From contig NZ_WXYO01000007.1 in NCBI RefSeq assembly GCF_009901585.1, positions 62,001-126,000 on the forward strand: a stretch of DNA of 64,000 nucleotides, read 5' to 3'. The translations under genes were made by a program, and so were the position numbers. The DNA comes from Poritiphilus flavus (lineage in GTDB: Bacteria; Bacteroidota; Bacteroidia; Flavobacteriales; Flavobacteriaceae). Below the pieces are notes generated by a model, which ran no database searches, was not told the origin of the DNA, and was given only the letters and a program-made list of their open reading frames with translations. Positions 53,149 to 62,317 of this stretch are shown here, in pieces; position 1 is the first letter of the stretch, and the number at the start of each line of letters is the position of its first letter.

Positions 53149-54208
53149 GGTACACCCGGAGTTCAGGTTTAACGGAATACATTTTTCTGAAAGCGAGCTT
53201 GCAGAAGTCGCGTATAGCCTGATCAAAGAGGGGGAGGATTTTGAGATAGCCATAGGTGATTTTATCCTGGATTGGTTGTCAGATTCGGATGAGATCGCGG
53301 TAAAGACCTCAGGATCTACGGGTGCTCCTAAGAACATATATTTGAAGAAGCAGCATATGGTAAATTCTGCCATGGCCACTGCAAGCTTCTTTGAATTAAA
53401 GCCTGGTCATACAGTGCTTTTGTGCTTACCCGCCAATTATATAGCCGGTAAAATGATGTTAGTGCGGGCAATGATACTTGGCTTGGACATAGATTGCATC
53501 CGACCGGAATCAAACCCCCTGGCCCATACTGGCAAATCTTATGAGTTTGTGGCCATGGTTCCTTTGCAATTGACGAATTCCTTAGGTCAACTTAATAGGG
53601 TAAAAAAACTACTTGTAGGAGGTGCCCCCCTGGGAGATCGCATAAAGGAGGCCCTGGATAAAGAGGGTACTTTGGTCTATGAGAGTTACGGAATGACTGA
53701 GACCATTACGCATATAGCCCTAAAAAAGGTCAATCACAATTTACCGGGTACCGTTGCCGCCTTTGAGACCCTCCCCGGAGTCAAAATATCAAAGGATAAC
53801 AGAGGTTGTCTGGTCATTGAGGCCCCTGGAATAAGCTCTTCAAGAGTCATCACAAACGATCTTGTAGAATTGACAACAGAATCATCTTTCCAATGGCTAG
53901 GACGTTTTGACAATGTGATCAATTCCGGAGGGGTAAAGCTGATCCCGGAACAAATTGAACGAAAGCTCAAGTCCATATTAGAGAATCGTTTCTTCGCCTA
54001 CGGGGTGCCGGACGATAAACTGGGAACGAAGTTAGTACTCTTTGTTGAAGGTGAAACGGATGTCAAAAAATTGATGTCCGATATTAAGTTGCTCAAAACC
54101 CTTTCCAAGTACGAAGTACCGAAGGAGATCCTGCAACTATCTGTTTTTGAAGAGACGCCCGCCGGCAAGCTGGACCGGGCTAAAACCGCGAAACTCAAAA
54201 CTACCTAA
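53129..54208 (+). CDS. menE: o-Succinylbenzoate--CoA ligase
   Basis: This 359-residue AMP-forming ligase activates o-succinylbenzoate with CoA. It is shorter than E. coli MenE at the N-terminus, as in other Bacteroidetes. The motifs are VKTSGSTGAPKNIYLKK (P-loop), YESYGMTETITH, the hinge LGRFDNVINSGGVKLIP, and the catalytic Lys in TPAGKLDRAK. It overlaps the CPBP gene by 20 bp. In the pathway MenB then closes the ring, but menB is not found in the window. Confidence 0.93.
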   Translation: MVQELVKVHPEFRFNGIHFSESELAEVAYSLIKEGEDFEIAIGDFILDWLSDSDEIAVKTSGSTGAPKNIYLKKQHMVNSAMATASFFELKPGHTVLLCLPANYIAGKMMLVRAMILGLDIDCIRPESNPLAHTGKSYEFVAMVPLQLTNSLGQLNRVKKLLVGGAPLGDRIKEALDKEGTLVYESYGMTETITHIALKKVNHNLPGTVAAFETLPGVKISKDNRGCLVIEAPGISSSRVITNDLVELTTESSFQWLGRFDNVINSGGVKLIPEQIERKLKSILENRFFAYGVPDDKLGTKLVLFVEGETDVKKLMSDIKLLKTLSKYEVPKEILQLSVFEETPAGKLDRAKTAKLKTT

Positions 54209-54273
54209 GGTTCCCTTATTTCTATCTACAGTTTTTCTGTGTTTAAATTGTATAAAAGGCGTATTTTCAGCTC

Positions 54274-55635
54274 ATGAAGATCACTATAAAGAATGCCCGC
54301 TTACTTTTTGTATTTCTATTGTTTACCATTCCTGTGATATCCCAGGATATCCTCCCTGAGAACGAAAGAGCCGAAGTAGTGGACCAGCTCCTGGCGGAAC
54401 GCTTTAATGAATTGCTTCCGGATTTGATGGATAGATCGGGAATAGATATGTGGATACTCATCTCACGGGAGTATAACGAAGACCCTGTTCTAAGAACGAT
54501 GCTTCCGGCAACCTGGCTCAATGCCAGAAGACGTACCATCTTGCTTTTCTACCGAAATAAGGCCGAAAAGACCATTGAGAAATTGGCTGTGGCTCGATAT
54601 GATGTGGGAAAGAATATAAGCTCAGCCTGGGATAAGGAAAAAGAACCGGACCAATGGAAAAGGTTAATGCAACTGATAGTGGAAAGAGATCCTTCCAAAA
54701 TAGGGCTTAATTTTTCTAAAGATCACAACATAGCAGACGGGCTGGACAAGACGGATTACGAGGAATTCATGGAAAACCTACCTAAAAAATATCACAAGCG
54801 CGTAGTTTCTGCGGAACAACTGGCAGTTCGCTGGATAGAAACCCGTACCGATCGGGAAATGGTCATATATAGGCAGTTGGTCTCCATTACACGTAATATC
54901 ATTTCCGAAGCTTTTTCGGAGGAAGTGATCACTCCGGGTGTCACCACAACATCCGAGGTAGAATGGTGGATGCGTCAAAAAGTTACTGATCTCGGTCTGG
55001 AAACCTGGTTTCATCCTACGGTAGACATTCAAAGGACCAGTGAAGAGCTCGTAAGCCATTTGTATTCCTTTTCCGGTAGGCCTGAAGACATGGTTATACT
55101 CCCGGGAGACCTGCTGCATTGCGACTTTGGTATCAGCTATCTCAGATTGAATACCGATTGTCAGCAATTGGCTTACGTATTAAAACCAGAAGAAACTGAA
55201 GCTCCTGATTTCCTGAAGAACGCCTTTCTTGACGGGAATAAGGTACAAGACCTTCTGACCAAAAATATGCGAGAGGGGAGAACCGGTAACGAGATTTTGG
55301 CCTCCGCCTTGTCCGACGCCAGGGAAGCAGGCCTGCGACCCGCGATCTATACCCACCCCCTCGGTACTTATGGGCATTCCGCAGGTACTACCATAGGCAT
55401 GTGGGACGCTCAGGGGGGCGTGATGAAGGACGATGGTGAGAATTATCCCCTTAACCCAAATACGGTTTACGCCATTGAATTGAATACTACGGTACATATT
55501 CCGGAATGGAAACGGGATATCCGAATTATGCTGGAAGAAGCCGGTTTTTTTGGCAGTGAAGGATTCCGCTACGTGAATGGAAGACAAACGGAATTCCTAT
55601 TGATCCCCCGGGTAAATGATCGTTTGGGGAATTGA
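54274..55635 (+). CDS. Secreted M24-family metallopeptidase (aminopeptidase P-like)
   Basis: This 453-residue protein has a signal peptide ending PVIS followed by Gln (Q-rule). Its N-terminal non-catalytic domain includes IDMWILISREYNED and FSKDHNIADGLDKTDYEEF. The C-terminal pita-bread fold has the metal ligands in HCDFGISYLRLNTDCQ, the His in HPLGTYGHSAGT, the Glu in VYAIELNTTVHIPEW and a final Glu in RQTEFLLIPR. These match the five-ligand set of M24 enzymes such as Xaa-Pro peptidases. It probably acts in the periplasm on peptides. It stands 65 bp after menE. Confidence 0.9.
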   Translation: MKITIKNARLLFVFLLFTIPVISQDILPENERAEVVDQLLAERFNELLPDLMDRSGIDMWILISREYNEDPVLRTMLPATWLNARRRTILLFYRNKAEKTIEKLAVARYDVGKNISSAWDKEKEPDQWKRLMQLIVERDPSKIGLNFSKDHNIADGLDKTDYEEFMENLPKKYHKRVVSAEQLAVRWIETRTDREMVIYRQLVSITRNIISEAFSEEVITPGVTTTSEVEWWMRQKVTDLGLETWFHPTVDIQRTSEELVSHLYSFSGRPEDMVILPGDLLHCDFGISYLRLNTDCQQLAYVLKPEETEAPDFLKNAFLDGNKVQDLLTKNMREGRTGNEILASALSDAREAGLRPAIYTHPLGTYGHSAGTTIGMWDAQGGVMKDDGENYPLNPNTVYAIELNTTVHIPEWKRDIRIMLEEAGFFGSEGFRYVNGRQTEFLLIPRVNDRLGN

Positions 55636-55793
55636 CACTTCGATTTGACTTCAATCGTATTATTCCGTAACTTATCGTAGCTAATTCAGAGGTCTAATTG
55701 AGCCCTGACAAGGCTGTTCCCTACCAGTTAATAAACAACTATTTCAGTGTAATTGCTTATCTTTAAGTGAGTTATTGAAAAATACATTTAGTT

Positions 55794-57644
55794 ATGAAAA
55801 GATTTGTGTTTCTATTGCTTTGTTTCCCACTAGTTGTCTTATCGCAAAATAGCAGAAGTATTTCCGGGAAAATCACGGATGGCCGGAACGCCATTGATAA
55901 TGTTAATGTATCTGTGGTGGATAAGGATGTCAGCACTGCTACAGGGCAGGACGGAGTTTATAAAATAGATGCTGAGATTGGAGATATATTGCAGTATAGT
56001 TATACCGGAATGAAGACTCTTCGGATCCGTGTTGAGGACGTTACTCGCATTCTGAACCCGGTAATGACACCTGATGTGGAAGCTCTGGACGAGGTAGTGG
56101 TTTTTGGAAGTAATCGCAAATCCCAGAACGAACTGGCCCAGGAATATACGATCAATAAGCGATTGATCCGGACCGCTTATGGTATTTTAGATGCCGATAC
56201 CGCACCTGGACGGATCCGCTTCTTACACGAGGAAAACATAAACCCTGTGGGTCTTTGTATTCTGGACATGCTCAAGGCGCGCTTTGCAGGTGTACGTGTT
56301 GTAGGTGGTTGTATTGGTGCCACAGGCCCTACTCTGGAGCAAAGCAACACCAATCTCACAGGAAATGACGCAGATAATTCAGGAAACGCGATTGGCAGAA
56401 CACTTGCATCGGAAAGAAACGAGATTGGCGGCCTCGGCAAAGTATTTATAAGAGGTGCAAATTCAATTACAAATCAGCGTTCAGCAATCTTCGATGTTGA
56501 TGGGATAATTTTTGAAGATGCCCCCATTTGGCTCGATATTAAGAATATAAAAAGACTGGCTATTCTAAACAATTTTGCCACGACCACCATGTATGGCAGT
56601 GCCGCGGCCGGGGGTGTTGTGGTAATTAACACACACAACGGCTCTCCCAATATTGGAAAGATCGTAGATCAGGCCCGTTTGAGGAATAATTATGCCAGCG
56701 GACCCTTGCTTACACAAGAACAAGTTCGGGCAAACGGTCCTTCTTATTTGCAGGAACTAAGAGGAAGCGCAAGCAGGGATGCGGCTATGGCCGCCTATGA
56801 CAAATACAGCAAGGCCTATGCCAGTTCTCCTTATTTCCATATGGATGTCGCGGAATACTTCTCAGATAGATGGAATGACCCGGGTGTTGGTGATGCTCTT
56901 ATAGAAAAGAAAGCCTATCTGTTTGAAAACAACGCGGTTTTATTAAAAGCTCTGGGGTATCAGTATCAGGAAGAAGGGCGTTTTGAAAAGGCCCATGAGA
57001 TATTCCAGAAAGTGCTCAAATTAAGACCAAATTATGCGCAGTCCTATATGGATGTAGCCAATAGTTACAGGGATTTGGGTAAGAACAAGCAAGCCGCTTC
57101 CATCTACACCAGGTACGAATACCTTGTAAACGAAGGAATGATGCCAAGTGATAGCGCAGGCTTTGGTACCATTATTGAAAGGGAATATAACAATCTGCTC
57201 ATGTTGAATAAAAGTGAGGTGGTACCGGTTACCAATGTTAAATCCCTATATATTGCCCAGGAGGATTTTCAGGGTACCCGTCTGGTCTTTGAATGGAATG
57301 ACAGCGAGGCAGAGTTCGAATTACAGTTCGTAAATCCCGGGAACCAGTATTTCGTATGGAAACATACGCTGGCAGACACTGATGAGTTGATCATGAAAGA
57401 AAAGGATCTGGGATATGCATGCACGGAATACCTGATAGACGAATCCCTACCAGGAGAATGGCAGATAAATATCAAATATTTGGGGAATAAGAGTCTTACC
57501 CCAACCTATTTAAAAGCAACTATTTACGACAATTACGGCAAAAGGTCGCAACGCAAGGAAGTCAGGGTTTTTAAACTTACCCTAAAAGGAACGAATCAGG
57601 AACTGTTCACCCTGGCGAAGTCAGCGGCAGTAGTATCCAGATAG
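55794..57644 (+). CDS. Barrel-less SusC-type plug protein, paralogue 1
   Basis: This 616-residue secreted protein has a signal peptide ending VVLS then Gln. In order: a CarboxypepD_reg-like domain (about 21-95; ISGKITDG, TGQDGVYKIDA), a TonB/SusC-type plug (about 96-282, ending YGSAAAGGVVVINT), a helical linker, a TPR-like stretch (about 378-442), and a C-terminal beta domain (about 493-600) with LVFEWNDSEAEFELQF and YLGNKSLTPTYL that resembles DUF2135. No beta-barrel follows the plug, so it is not a transporter of the usual kind. It has a Gly/Asn-rich insertion in the plug (about 173-214) absent in its paralogue at 57683. It lies 38 bp upstream of that paralogue on the same strand. Confidence 0.85.
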   Translation: MKRFVFLLLCFPLVVLSQNSRSISGKITDGRNAIDNVNVSVVDKDVSTATGQDGVYKIDAEIGDILQYSYTGMKTLRIRVEDVTRILNPVMTPDVEALDEVVVFGSNRKSQNELAQEYTINKRLIRTAYGILDADTAPGRIRFLHEENINPVGLCILDMLKARFAGVRVVGGCIGATGPTLEQSNTNLTGNDADNSGNAIGRTLASERNEIGGLGKVFIRGANSITNQRSAIFDVDGIIFEDAPIWLDIKNIKRLAILNNFATTTMYGSAAAGGVVVINTHNGSPNIGKIVDQARLRNNYASGPLLTQEQVRANGPSYLQELRGSASRDAAMAAYDKYSKAYASSPYFHMDVAEYFSDRWNDPGVGDALIEKKAYLFENNAVLLKALGYQYQEEGRFEKAHEIFQKVLKLRPNYAQSYMDVANSYRDLGKNKQAASIYTRYEYLVNEGMMPSDSAGFGTIIEREYNNLLMLNKSEVVPVTNVKSLYIAQEDFQGTRLVFEWNDSEAEFELQFVNPGNQYFVWKHTLADTDELIMKEKDLGYACTEYLIDESLPGEWQINIKYLGNKSLTPTYLKATIYDNYGKRSQRKEVRVFKLTLKGTNQELFTLAKSAAVVSR

Positions 57645-57682
57645 CACTGCTATCTACCAAAAACGATCTTAATTTATTAACT

Positions 57683-59461
57683 ATGAAAGAGAAAGTATTG
57701 GGGCCAGGCCCCCTGACCAAAGTATGTTTCAGTGTATTTTTTGTGCTTTGTTTCCTACAAAGCTATGGTCAACAGCGCATCATCCGGGGGGTAGTTACTG
57801 ACGGTATAAATCCATTGCCAGATGTAAATATCAGCCTGGTTGGGGAGGAATCCTCTGTGGTTTCTGGCGCCGATGGCACTTATAGCATTAATGCTAACAC
57901 CGCAGACCTCATACGCTTTAGCAGGCAGGGACTTAAAAAGATGGATATCGTGGTAGAGGATGTGACCAGATATCTCAATATTACCATGGTTCCAGATGTA
58001 CAGGAACTTGAAGAAGTTACGGTGGTGGGCAGCAATCGAAAATCCCAACAAGACCTGCAACGGGAGTACGCTACCAACAAAAACCTGATCAAAACGGCAT
58101 ACGGCATTCTTAATGCCGATACTGCCCCTGGAAATATTCGGTTCTTATATGAAAACGAGATCAACGACGTAACTATCTGTATCCTGGATCTGGTGCGAAA
58201 TCAGTTTCCGGGAATGAGAACAGTGGGCAACTGCAGCCAGGGCGGTTCCATATTTATCAGAGGAATAGGATCGGTTCAAAATCCCAGAAGCGCGATCTAC
58301 GACGTGGATGGTATGATCTTTACAGACACCCCGCTATGGATAATTCCATCAACCATCCATCGCATTGCAGTACTGGGCAGTCTTAACCTGACCACGACTT
58401 ACGGTAGCCTGGGTGCCGGAGGTGTTATAGTTATAAATACCAAAGTTGCCGGAACACAAAAGGATCCCGATACCGGTAAGCCTTATGATTTTGCAAAACT
58501 TCGCAATAACGTTTATCAAAACGATGCGGTAACCTCTGAATCACTTGCCAAGGACAGGCCGGCATATATTAAGGAACTTCAGGAAGCAAAGAGCCTGGAA
58601 GAAGCAAAATCGGCCTATCAACGCATGGAAATGGTTTATGGGAATTCTTTCCACTTTGCACTGGACGCCTATACCTTTTTTGTAGACAAGTGGGACGATT
58701 TCGACTATGCGGACCAGATCATTTCGGAAAACACCCAGCTTTTTGAGAGCAATCCTTTGGCGCTAAAAGCCCTGGCTTACAGTTATGAAAGTCAGGAGAG
58801 GTATGAAAAAGCCAATGAGACCTATAAAGAGGTCTTCGTTCTGAGACCAAATTACGCCCAGTCTTACCGGGACCTCGCTCAAAGCAGCCTTAATCTGAAT
58901 GACCCACGTAGGGCGGCTGGACTTCATGCCAGATATTATCATTTGATCACACGTGGATTCATCAGAGCGAGAGATAGTGGATTTACCAAGATCATCGACA
59001 GGGAATTTCAGAATGTTTTGTTGAGAAACGGCAAAGAACTGGACCAAAAAAACTCTAATATTAAAAAGATGTCTGCTGAAGCCTTTAAAGGTGTTCGACT
59101 AGTGTTCGAATGGAATGACAGTGAGGCGGAGTTTGAACTGGAATTGGTCAACCCTGAAAATCATTATTACTTATGGAAGCATTCTCTGGCCGGAAGTCCT
59201 GAACGCATCATGGATGAAAAGCTCAAAGGGTATTCCTGTCAGGAGTACCTGATAGATGATTCCATGAGGGGAATTTGGAAAGTTAACGTGAAGTATCTCG
59301 GGAACAAGAGTCTAACACCTACCTACCTTAAGGCTACCATTTATCAAAACTATAATACAAGGGATCAGTCTAAGGAGACCAAGGTATTCAAGCTGCGTAT
59401 TAAGAATCTTAAACAACAGTTATTTACCTTATCTAATGCGGGCACGAAAATTACTTATTAG
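57683..59461 (+). CDS. Barrel-less SusC-type plug protein, paralogue 2
   Basis: This 592-residue protein has the same architecture as its neighbour: a signal peptide (Gln at +1 in SYGQQRI), a CarboxypepD_reg-like domain (RGVVTDGINPLPDVNISLVG), a plug (SNRKSQQDLQREYATNKN and TTYGSLGAGGVIVINTKVAG), a TPR-like part (SYESQERYEKANETYKEVF) and a DUF2135-like C-terminus (RLVFEWNDSEAEFELELVNP). The plug lacks the 40-residue insertion of paralogue 1. Its stop overlaps the next gene by 26 bp. Close similarity, notably in the C-terminal domain and NADTAPGNIRFLYENE, points to tandem duplication. Confidence 0.85.
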   Translation: MKEKVLGPGPLTKVCFSVFFVLCFLQSYGQQRIIRGVVTDGINPLPDVNISLVGEESSVVSGADGTYSINANTADLIRFSRQGLKKMDIVVEDVTRYLNITMVPDVQELEEVTVVGSNRKSQQDLQREYATNKNLIKTAYGILNADTAPGNIRFLYENEINDVTICILDLVRNQFPGMRTVGNCSQGGSIFIRGIGSVQNPRSAIYDVDGMIFTDTPLWIIPSTIHRIAVLGSLNLTTTYGSLGAGGVIVINTKVAGTQKDPDTGKPYDFAKLRNNVYQNDAVTSESLAKDRPAYIKELQEAKSLEEAKSAYQRMEMVYGNSFHFALDAYTFFVDKWDDFDYADQIISENTQLFESNPLALKALAYSYESQERYEKANETYKEVFVLRPNYAQSYRDLAQSSLNLNDPRRAAGLHARYYHLITRGFIRARDSGFTKIIDREFQNVLLRNGKELDQKNSNIKKMSAEAFKGVRLVFEWNDSEAEFELELVNPENHYYLWKHSLAGSPERIMDEKLKGYSCQEYLIDDSMRGIWKVNVKYLGNKSLTPTYLKATIYQNYNTRDQSKETKVFKLRIKNLKQQLFTLSNAGTKITY

Positions 59462-60611
59462 CAAACTGTGTGTTCAGCTAATTCTGTTATTAATGACCCT
59501 GCCTCTGGCAGCGCAAAAAGACTACAAGGGCTTTTTATATGACACCGCTTCCGGCGAACCTATTCCCTATGCCAATATTGGTGTTTTGAATAGGGGAGTG
59601 GGGACTGTAAGTGATGAAGCCGGATTATTCCATCTGCCATTGGATCCAAGTGAATATGCAGCTTCAGACACCCTGCAAATCTCATCCCTGGGATATCGCA
59701 CGATAAAAAAAGCGGTATCCGACCTGGTCTTCCAATACAATGAGTATCCCAAAATAGCTATGGTACCCGTGGCGGTTGAACTACAGGAAGTGGTCTTAAC
59801 CAACAGGGTATTGTATGAATTCGAGGATATCATAGGCTACAAAAATGTAGGTGAAAAGATGTTCGGATATTGGAAGGACGACATAGCTCTTGGGGGTGAG
59901 CTTGCTACCAAAATTAAGATACGTAAAGAACCGCACCGGCTAGACGAACTCACTTTCGAAATCTGGGATAATCGATCGGACAGCGTATTGATCCGGGTGA
60001 ATTTCTACAAACCGGACGGGGAAAGGGGTTTCCCAAAGACCAATATTAACGGCTCAGGGAAGAACATATATCATTTGATTAAAGGTAAAAGTAGCGTGGC
60101 GTTGATAGACCTCAGACCCTACAAATTGTTTGTAGAAGGCCCATTTATACTAAGCCTGGAGCTGATTAAGGTCTACGGCAATAAACCCATTAGCCTGGTT
60201 TTACCAGCCTCTGCCCAGGGGAAGTATACGCATTCCTATAAAAAATATGCCAGCCAGGACGAATGGAAGCTACTTGAGAACACCGCAATGGCATATACCC
60301 TGAAATGCACGCGCTATTCAGAAAAGGAAAAGCGCAGAACCAGAATAGGGAAAGTTCAAAATGAAAGAAGAAAGGAAAAGCAGATTAGCGGGATGGTCTT
60401 TTTTGCGAATAAACCCTTGGAGGGAGTACTTGTTACTAACCTTGAAACCAGCACTACGGTAACTACTAATGCTCAGGGAAGGTTTAGTATTTCAGGCAAA
60501 AAAGGAGACAAGATCTCTTTTGAATCCTCCGGAAAACAAAAACTGTTTATAGAGCTGGATAAAACGTTTACGATCAATATTCAGATGGAGCGCGACCTCG
60601 GAAGCAACTAA
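59436..60611 (+). CDS. Secreted protein with N- and C-terminal carboxypeptidase-like regulatory domains
   Basis: This 391-residue protein has a signal peptide ending LAA then Gln. Its N-terminal CarboxypepD_reg-like domain (about 28-110) has DTASGEPIPYANIGVLNRGV and SDEAGLFHLPLD. The middle is a beta-rich region of unknown type with WDNRSDSVLIRVNFYKPDGE and IYHLIKGKSSVALIDL, and a second CarboxypepD_reg-like domain closes the protein (about 322-385; ISGMVFFANKPLEGVLVTNL, TNAQGRFSISGKKGD). It overlaps the upstream paralogue by 26 bp, so it is translationally coupled. Its own last 4 bp overlap the convergent carboxylase gene. It likely acts with the two plug proteins at the cell surface. This is inference. 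Confidence 0.82.
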   Translation: MRARKLLISKLCVQLILLLMTLPLAAQKDYKGFLYDTASGEPIPYANIGVLNRGVGTVSDEAGLFHLPLDPSEYAASDTLQISSLGYRTIKKAVSDLVFQYNEYPKIAMVPVAVELQEVVLTNRVLYEFEDIIGYKNVGEKMFGYWKDDIALGGELATKIKIRKEPHRLDELTFEIWDNRSDSVLIRVNFYKPDGERGFPKTNINGSGKNIYHLIKGKSSVALIDLRPYKLFVEGPFILSLELIKVYGNKPISLVLPASAQGKYTHSYKKYASQDEWKLLENTAMAYTLKCTRYSEKEKRRTRIGKVQNERRKEKQISGMVFFANKPLEGVLVTNLETSTTVTTNAQGRFSISGKKGDKISFESSGKQKLFIELDKTFTINIQMERDLGSN

Positions 60612-62236
60612 ACTTGCAAAACACCCATATTAAAGGGTTTTTCAATCGGTGCCTGATTGGCCGCTTCAATGCCCATAGAGATCCATTTCCTGGTTTCCAG
60701 GGGATCGATTACGGCGTCGGTCCACAAGCGGGCGGCCGCATAGTATGGGGATATTTGAGAGTCGTATCGCTTTTTGATCTTGTCGAATAGCTCCTTTTCT
60801 TTCTCCGAAGTGATTTCCTCTCCTTTTTTCTTCAAAGAGGCGGTTTCTATCTGCAGCAACACTTTGGCAGCCGAGTTACCGCTCATCACAGCCAGTTCCG
60901 CGCTGGGCCAGGCAACTATCAACCGCGGATCATAAGCTTTGCCACACATCGCATAATTACCGGCGCCATAACTGTTGCCAACCACCACCGTAAATTTGGG
61001 AACTACTGAATTGCTAACGGCGTTAACCATTTTAGCCCCGTCCTTAATTATTCCACCGTGTTCACTTTTACTACCAACCATGAATCCGGTAACGTCCTGC
61101 AAAAAGACCAGGGGAATTTTCTTCTGATTACAATTGGCGATAAACCTTGTGGCCTTGTCCGCGGAGTCGGAATAAATAACCCCTCCAAATCGCATTTCTC
61201 CTTTCTTGGTTTTTACCACTTTACGCTGATTAGCCACAATACCGACAGCCCATCCGTCAATGCGGGCATATCCCGTCAATATTGTTTTTCCATAGCCCTC
61301 TTTGTACTGGTCAAACTCAGAATTATCCACCAGTCTTTTGATGATCTCCAGCATATCGTACTGTTCTGTCCTCAAATGCGGAAGTATCCCATAGATATCT
61401 TCCGGATTTTCCGAAGGTTTCTTAGCTTCACTGCGATTGAAACCGGCTATATCAGGACTACCCAGTTTGTCTATCAGTCCTTTTATGGTATCCAGTGCAT
61501 GTTGGTCGTCTTTGGCTTTATAATCGGTAACCCCGCTAATTTCGCAATGAGTTGTCGCTCCCCCAAGGGTCTCATTATCCACATCTTCGCCTATGGCAGC
61601 CTTTACCAGATAACTTCCGGCCAAAAATATGCTGCCGGTTTTATCTACGATCAATGCCTCGTCACTCATAATGGGTAAATAGGCCCCTCCGGCCACACAG
61701 CTTCCCATAACTGCAGCAATCTGAGGGATACCCATACTACTCATTACGGCGTTATTTCTGAATATCCTTCCAAAGTGTTCCTTATCCGGGAAAATTTCGT
61801 CCTGCATAGGCAGATATACCCCGGCACTGTCTACGAGGTAAATGATCGGAAGCCTGTTTTTCATAGCGATCTCCTGCGCCCGCAGGTTTTTCTTCCCGGT
61901 TATGGGGAACCAGGCGCCGGCTTTTACCGTAGCGTCATTAGCCACGATCATGCAAAGTCTTCCGGAGACGTACCCCATTTTTACCACCACCCCGCCTGAG
62001 GGGCACCCTCCGTGCTCGGCATACATACCATCTCCGGCAAAAGCTCCGATCTCGATAGATTTTTTTGGGTCGTCCAGCAGGTAATCAATACGGTCACGGG
62101 CGGTCATTTTACCGCTGGCGATATGTTTTTCTATACGCGACTTTCCACCTCCCAATTTTACCTGGGCCAGCTTCTTTTTAAGATCGGAAAGTTGCAATTT
62201 GTTGTGGTCTTCGTTTTTGTTGAAGGTAATATCCAT
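60608..62236 (-). CDS. Acyl-CoA carboxylase, carboxyltransferase (beta) subunit
   Basis: This 542-residue carboxyltransferase transfers CO2 from biotin to an acyl-CoA. It has the N-terminal KKLAQVKLGGGKSRIEKHIA, acyl-CoA and carboxybiotin regions (GGCPSGGVVVKMGYVSGRLC, VAGGAYLPIMSDEALIVD, GVIYSDSADKATRFI, FLQDVTGFMVGSKSEHGGI) and the C-terminal ARLWTDAVIDPLETRKW. The pattern fits methylcrotonyl- or propionyl-CoA carboxylase beta subunits; the SEHGGI form is closer to the methylcrotonyl type. The biotin-carrying alpha subunit is not in the window. The ATG at 62236 gives the standard N-terminus; the longer frame adds 21 residues. It converges with the plug operon. Confidence 0.92.
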   Translation of the reverse strand: MDITFNKNEDHNKLQLSDLKKKLAQVKLGGGKSRIEKHIASGKMTARDRIDYLLDDPKKSIEIGAFAGDGMYAEHGGCPSGGVVVKMGYVSGRLCMIVANDATVKAGAWFPITGKKNLRAQEIAMKNRLPIIYLVDSAGVYLPMQDEIFPDKEHFGRIFRNNAVMSSMGIPQIAAVMGSCVAGGAYLPIMSDEALIVDKTGSIFLAGSYLVKAAIGEDVDNETLGGATTHCEISGVTDYKAKDDQHALDTIKGLIDKLGSPDIAGFNRSEAKKPSENPEDIYGILPHLRTEQYDMLEIIKRLVDNSEFDQYKEGYGKTILTGYARIDGWAVGIVANQRKVVKTKKGEMRFGGVIYSDSADKATRFIANCNQKKIPLVFLQDVTGFMVGSKSEHGGIIKDGAKMVNAVSNSVVPKFTVVVGNSYGAGNYAMCGKAYDPRLIVAWPSAELAVMSGNSAAKVLLQIETASLKKKGEEITSEKEKELFDKIKKRYDSQISPYYAAARLWTDAVIDPLETRKWISMGIEAANQAPIEKPFNMGVLQV

Positions 62237-62317
62237 CGCTATGAGGCAGTTTCTTTTGTGATGATAAATATAAGGAGTAATATTGACTAACATTAACAAA
62301 TTTGAAGCAACAAAAAA

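Noticed and set aside
54274-60611. A polysaccharide utilisation locus with SusC/SusD
   Set aside because: The plug proteins have no barrel, no SusD homologue and no glycoside hydrolase are adjacent.
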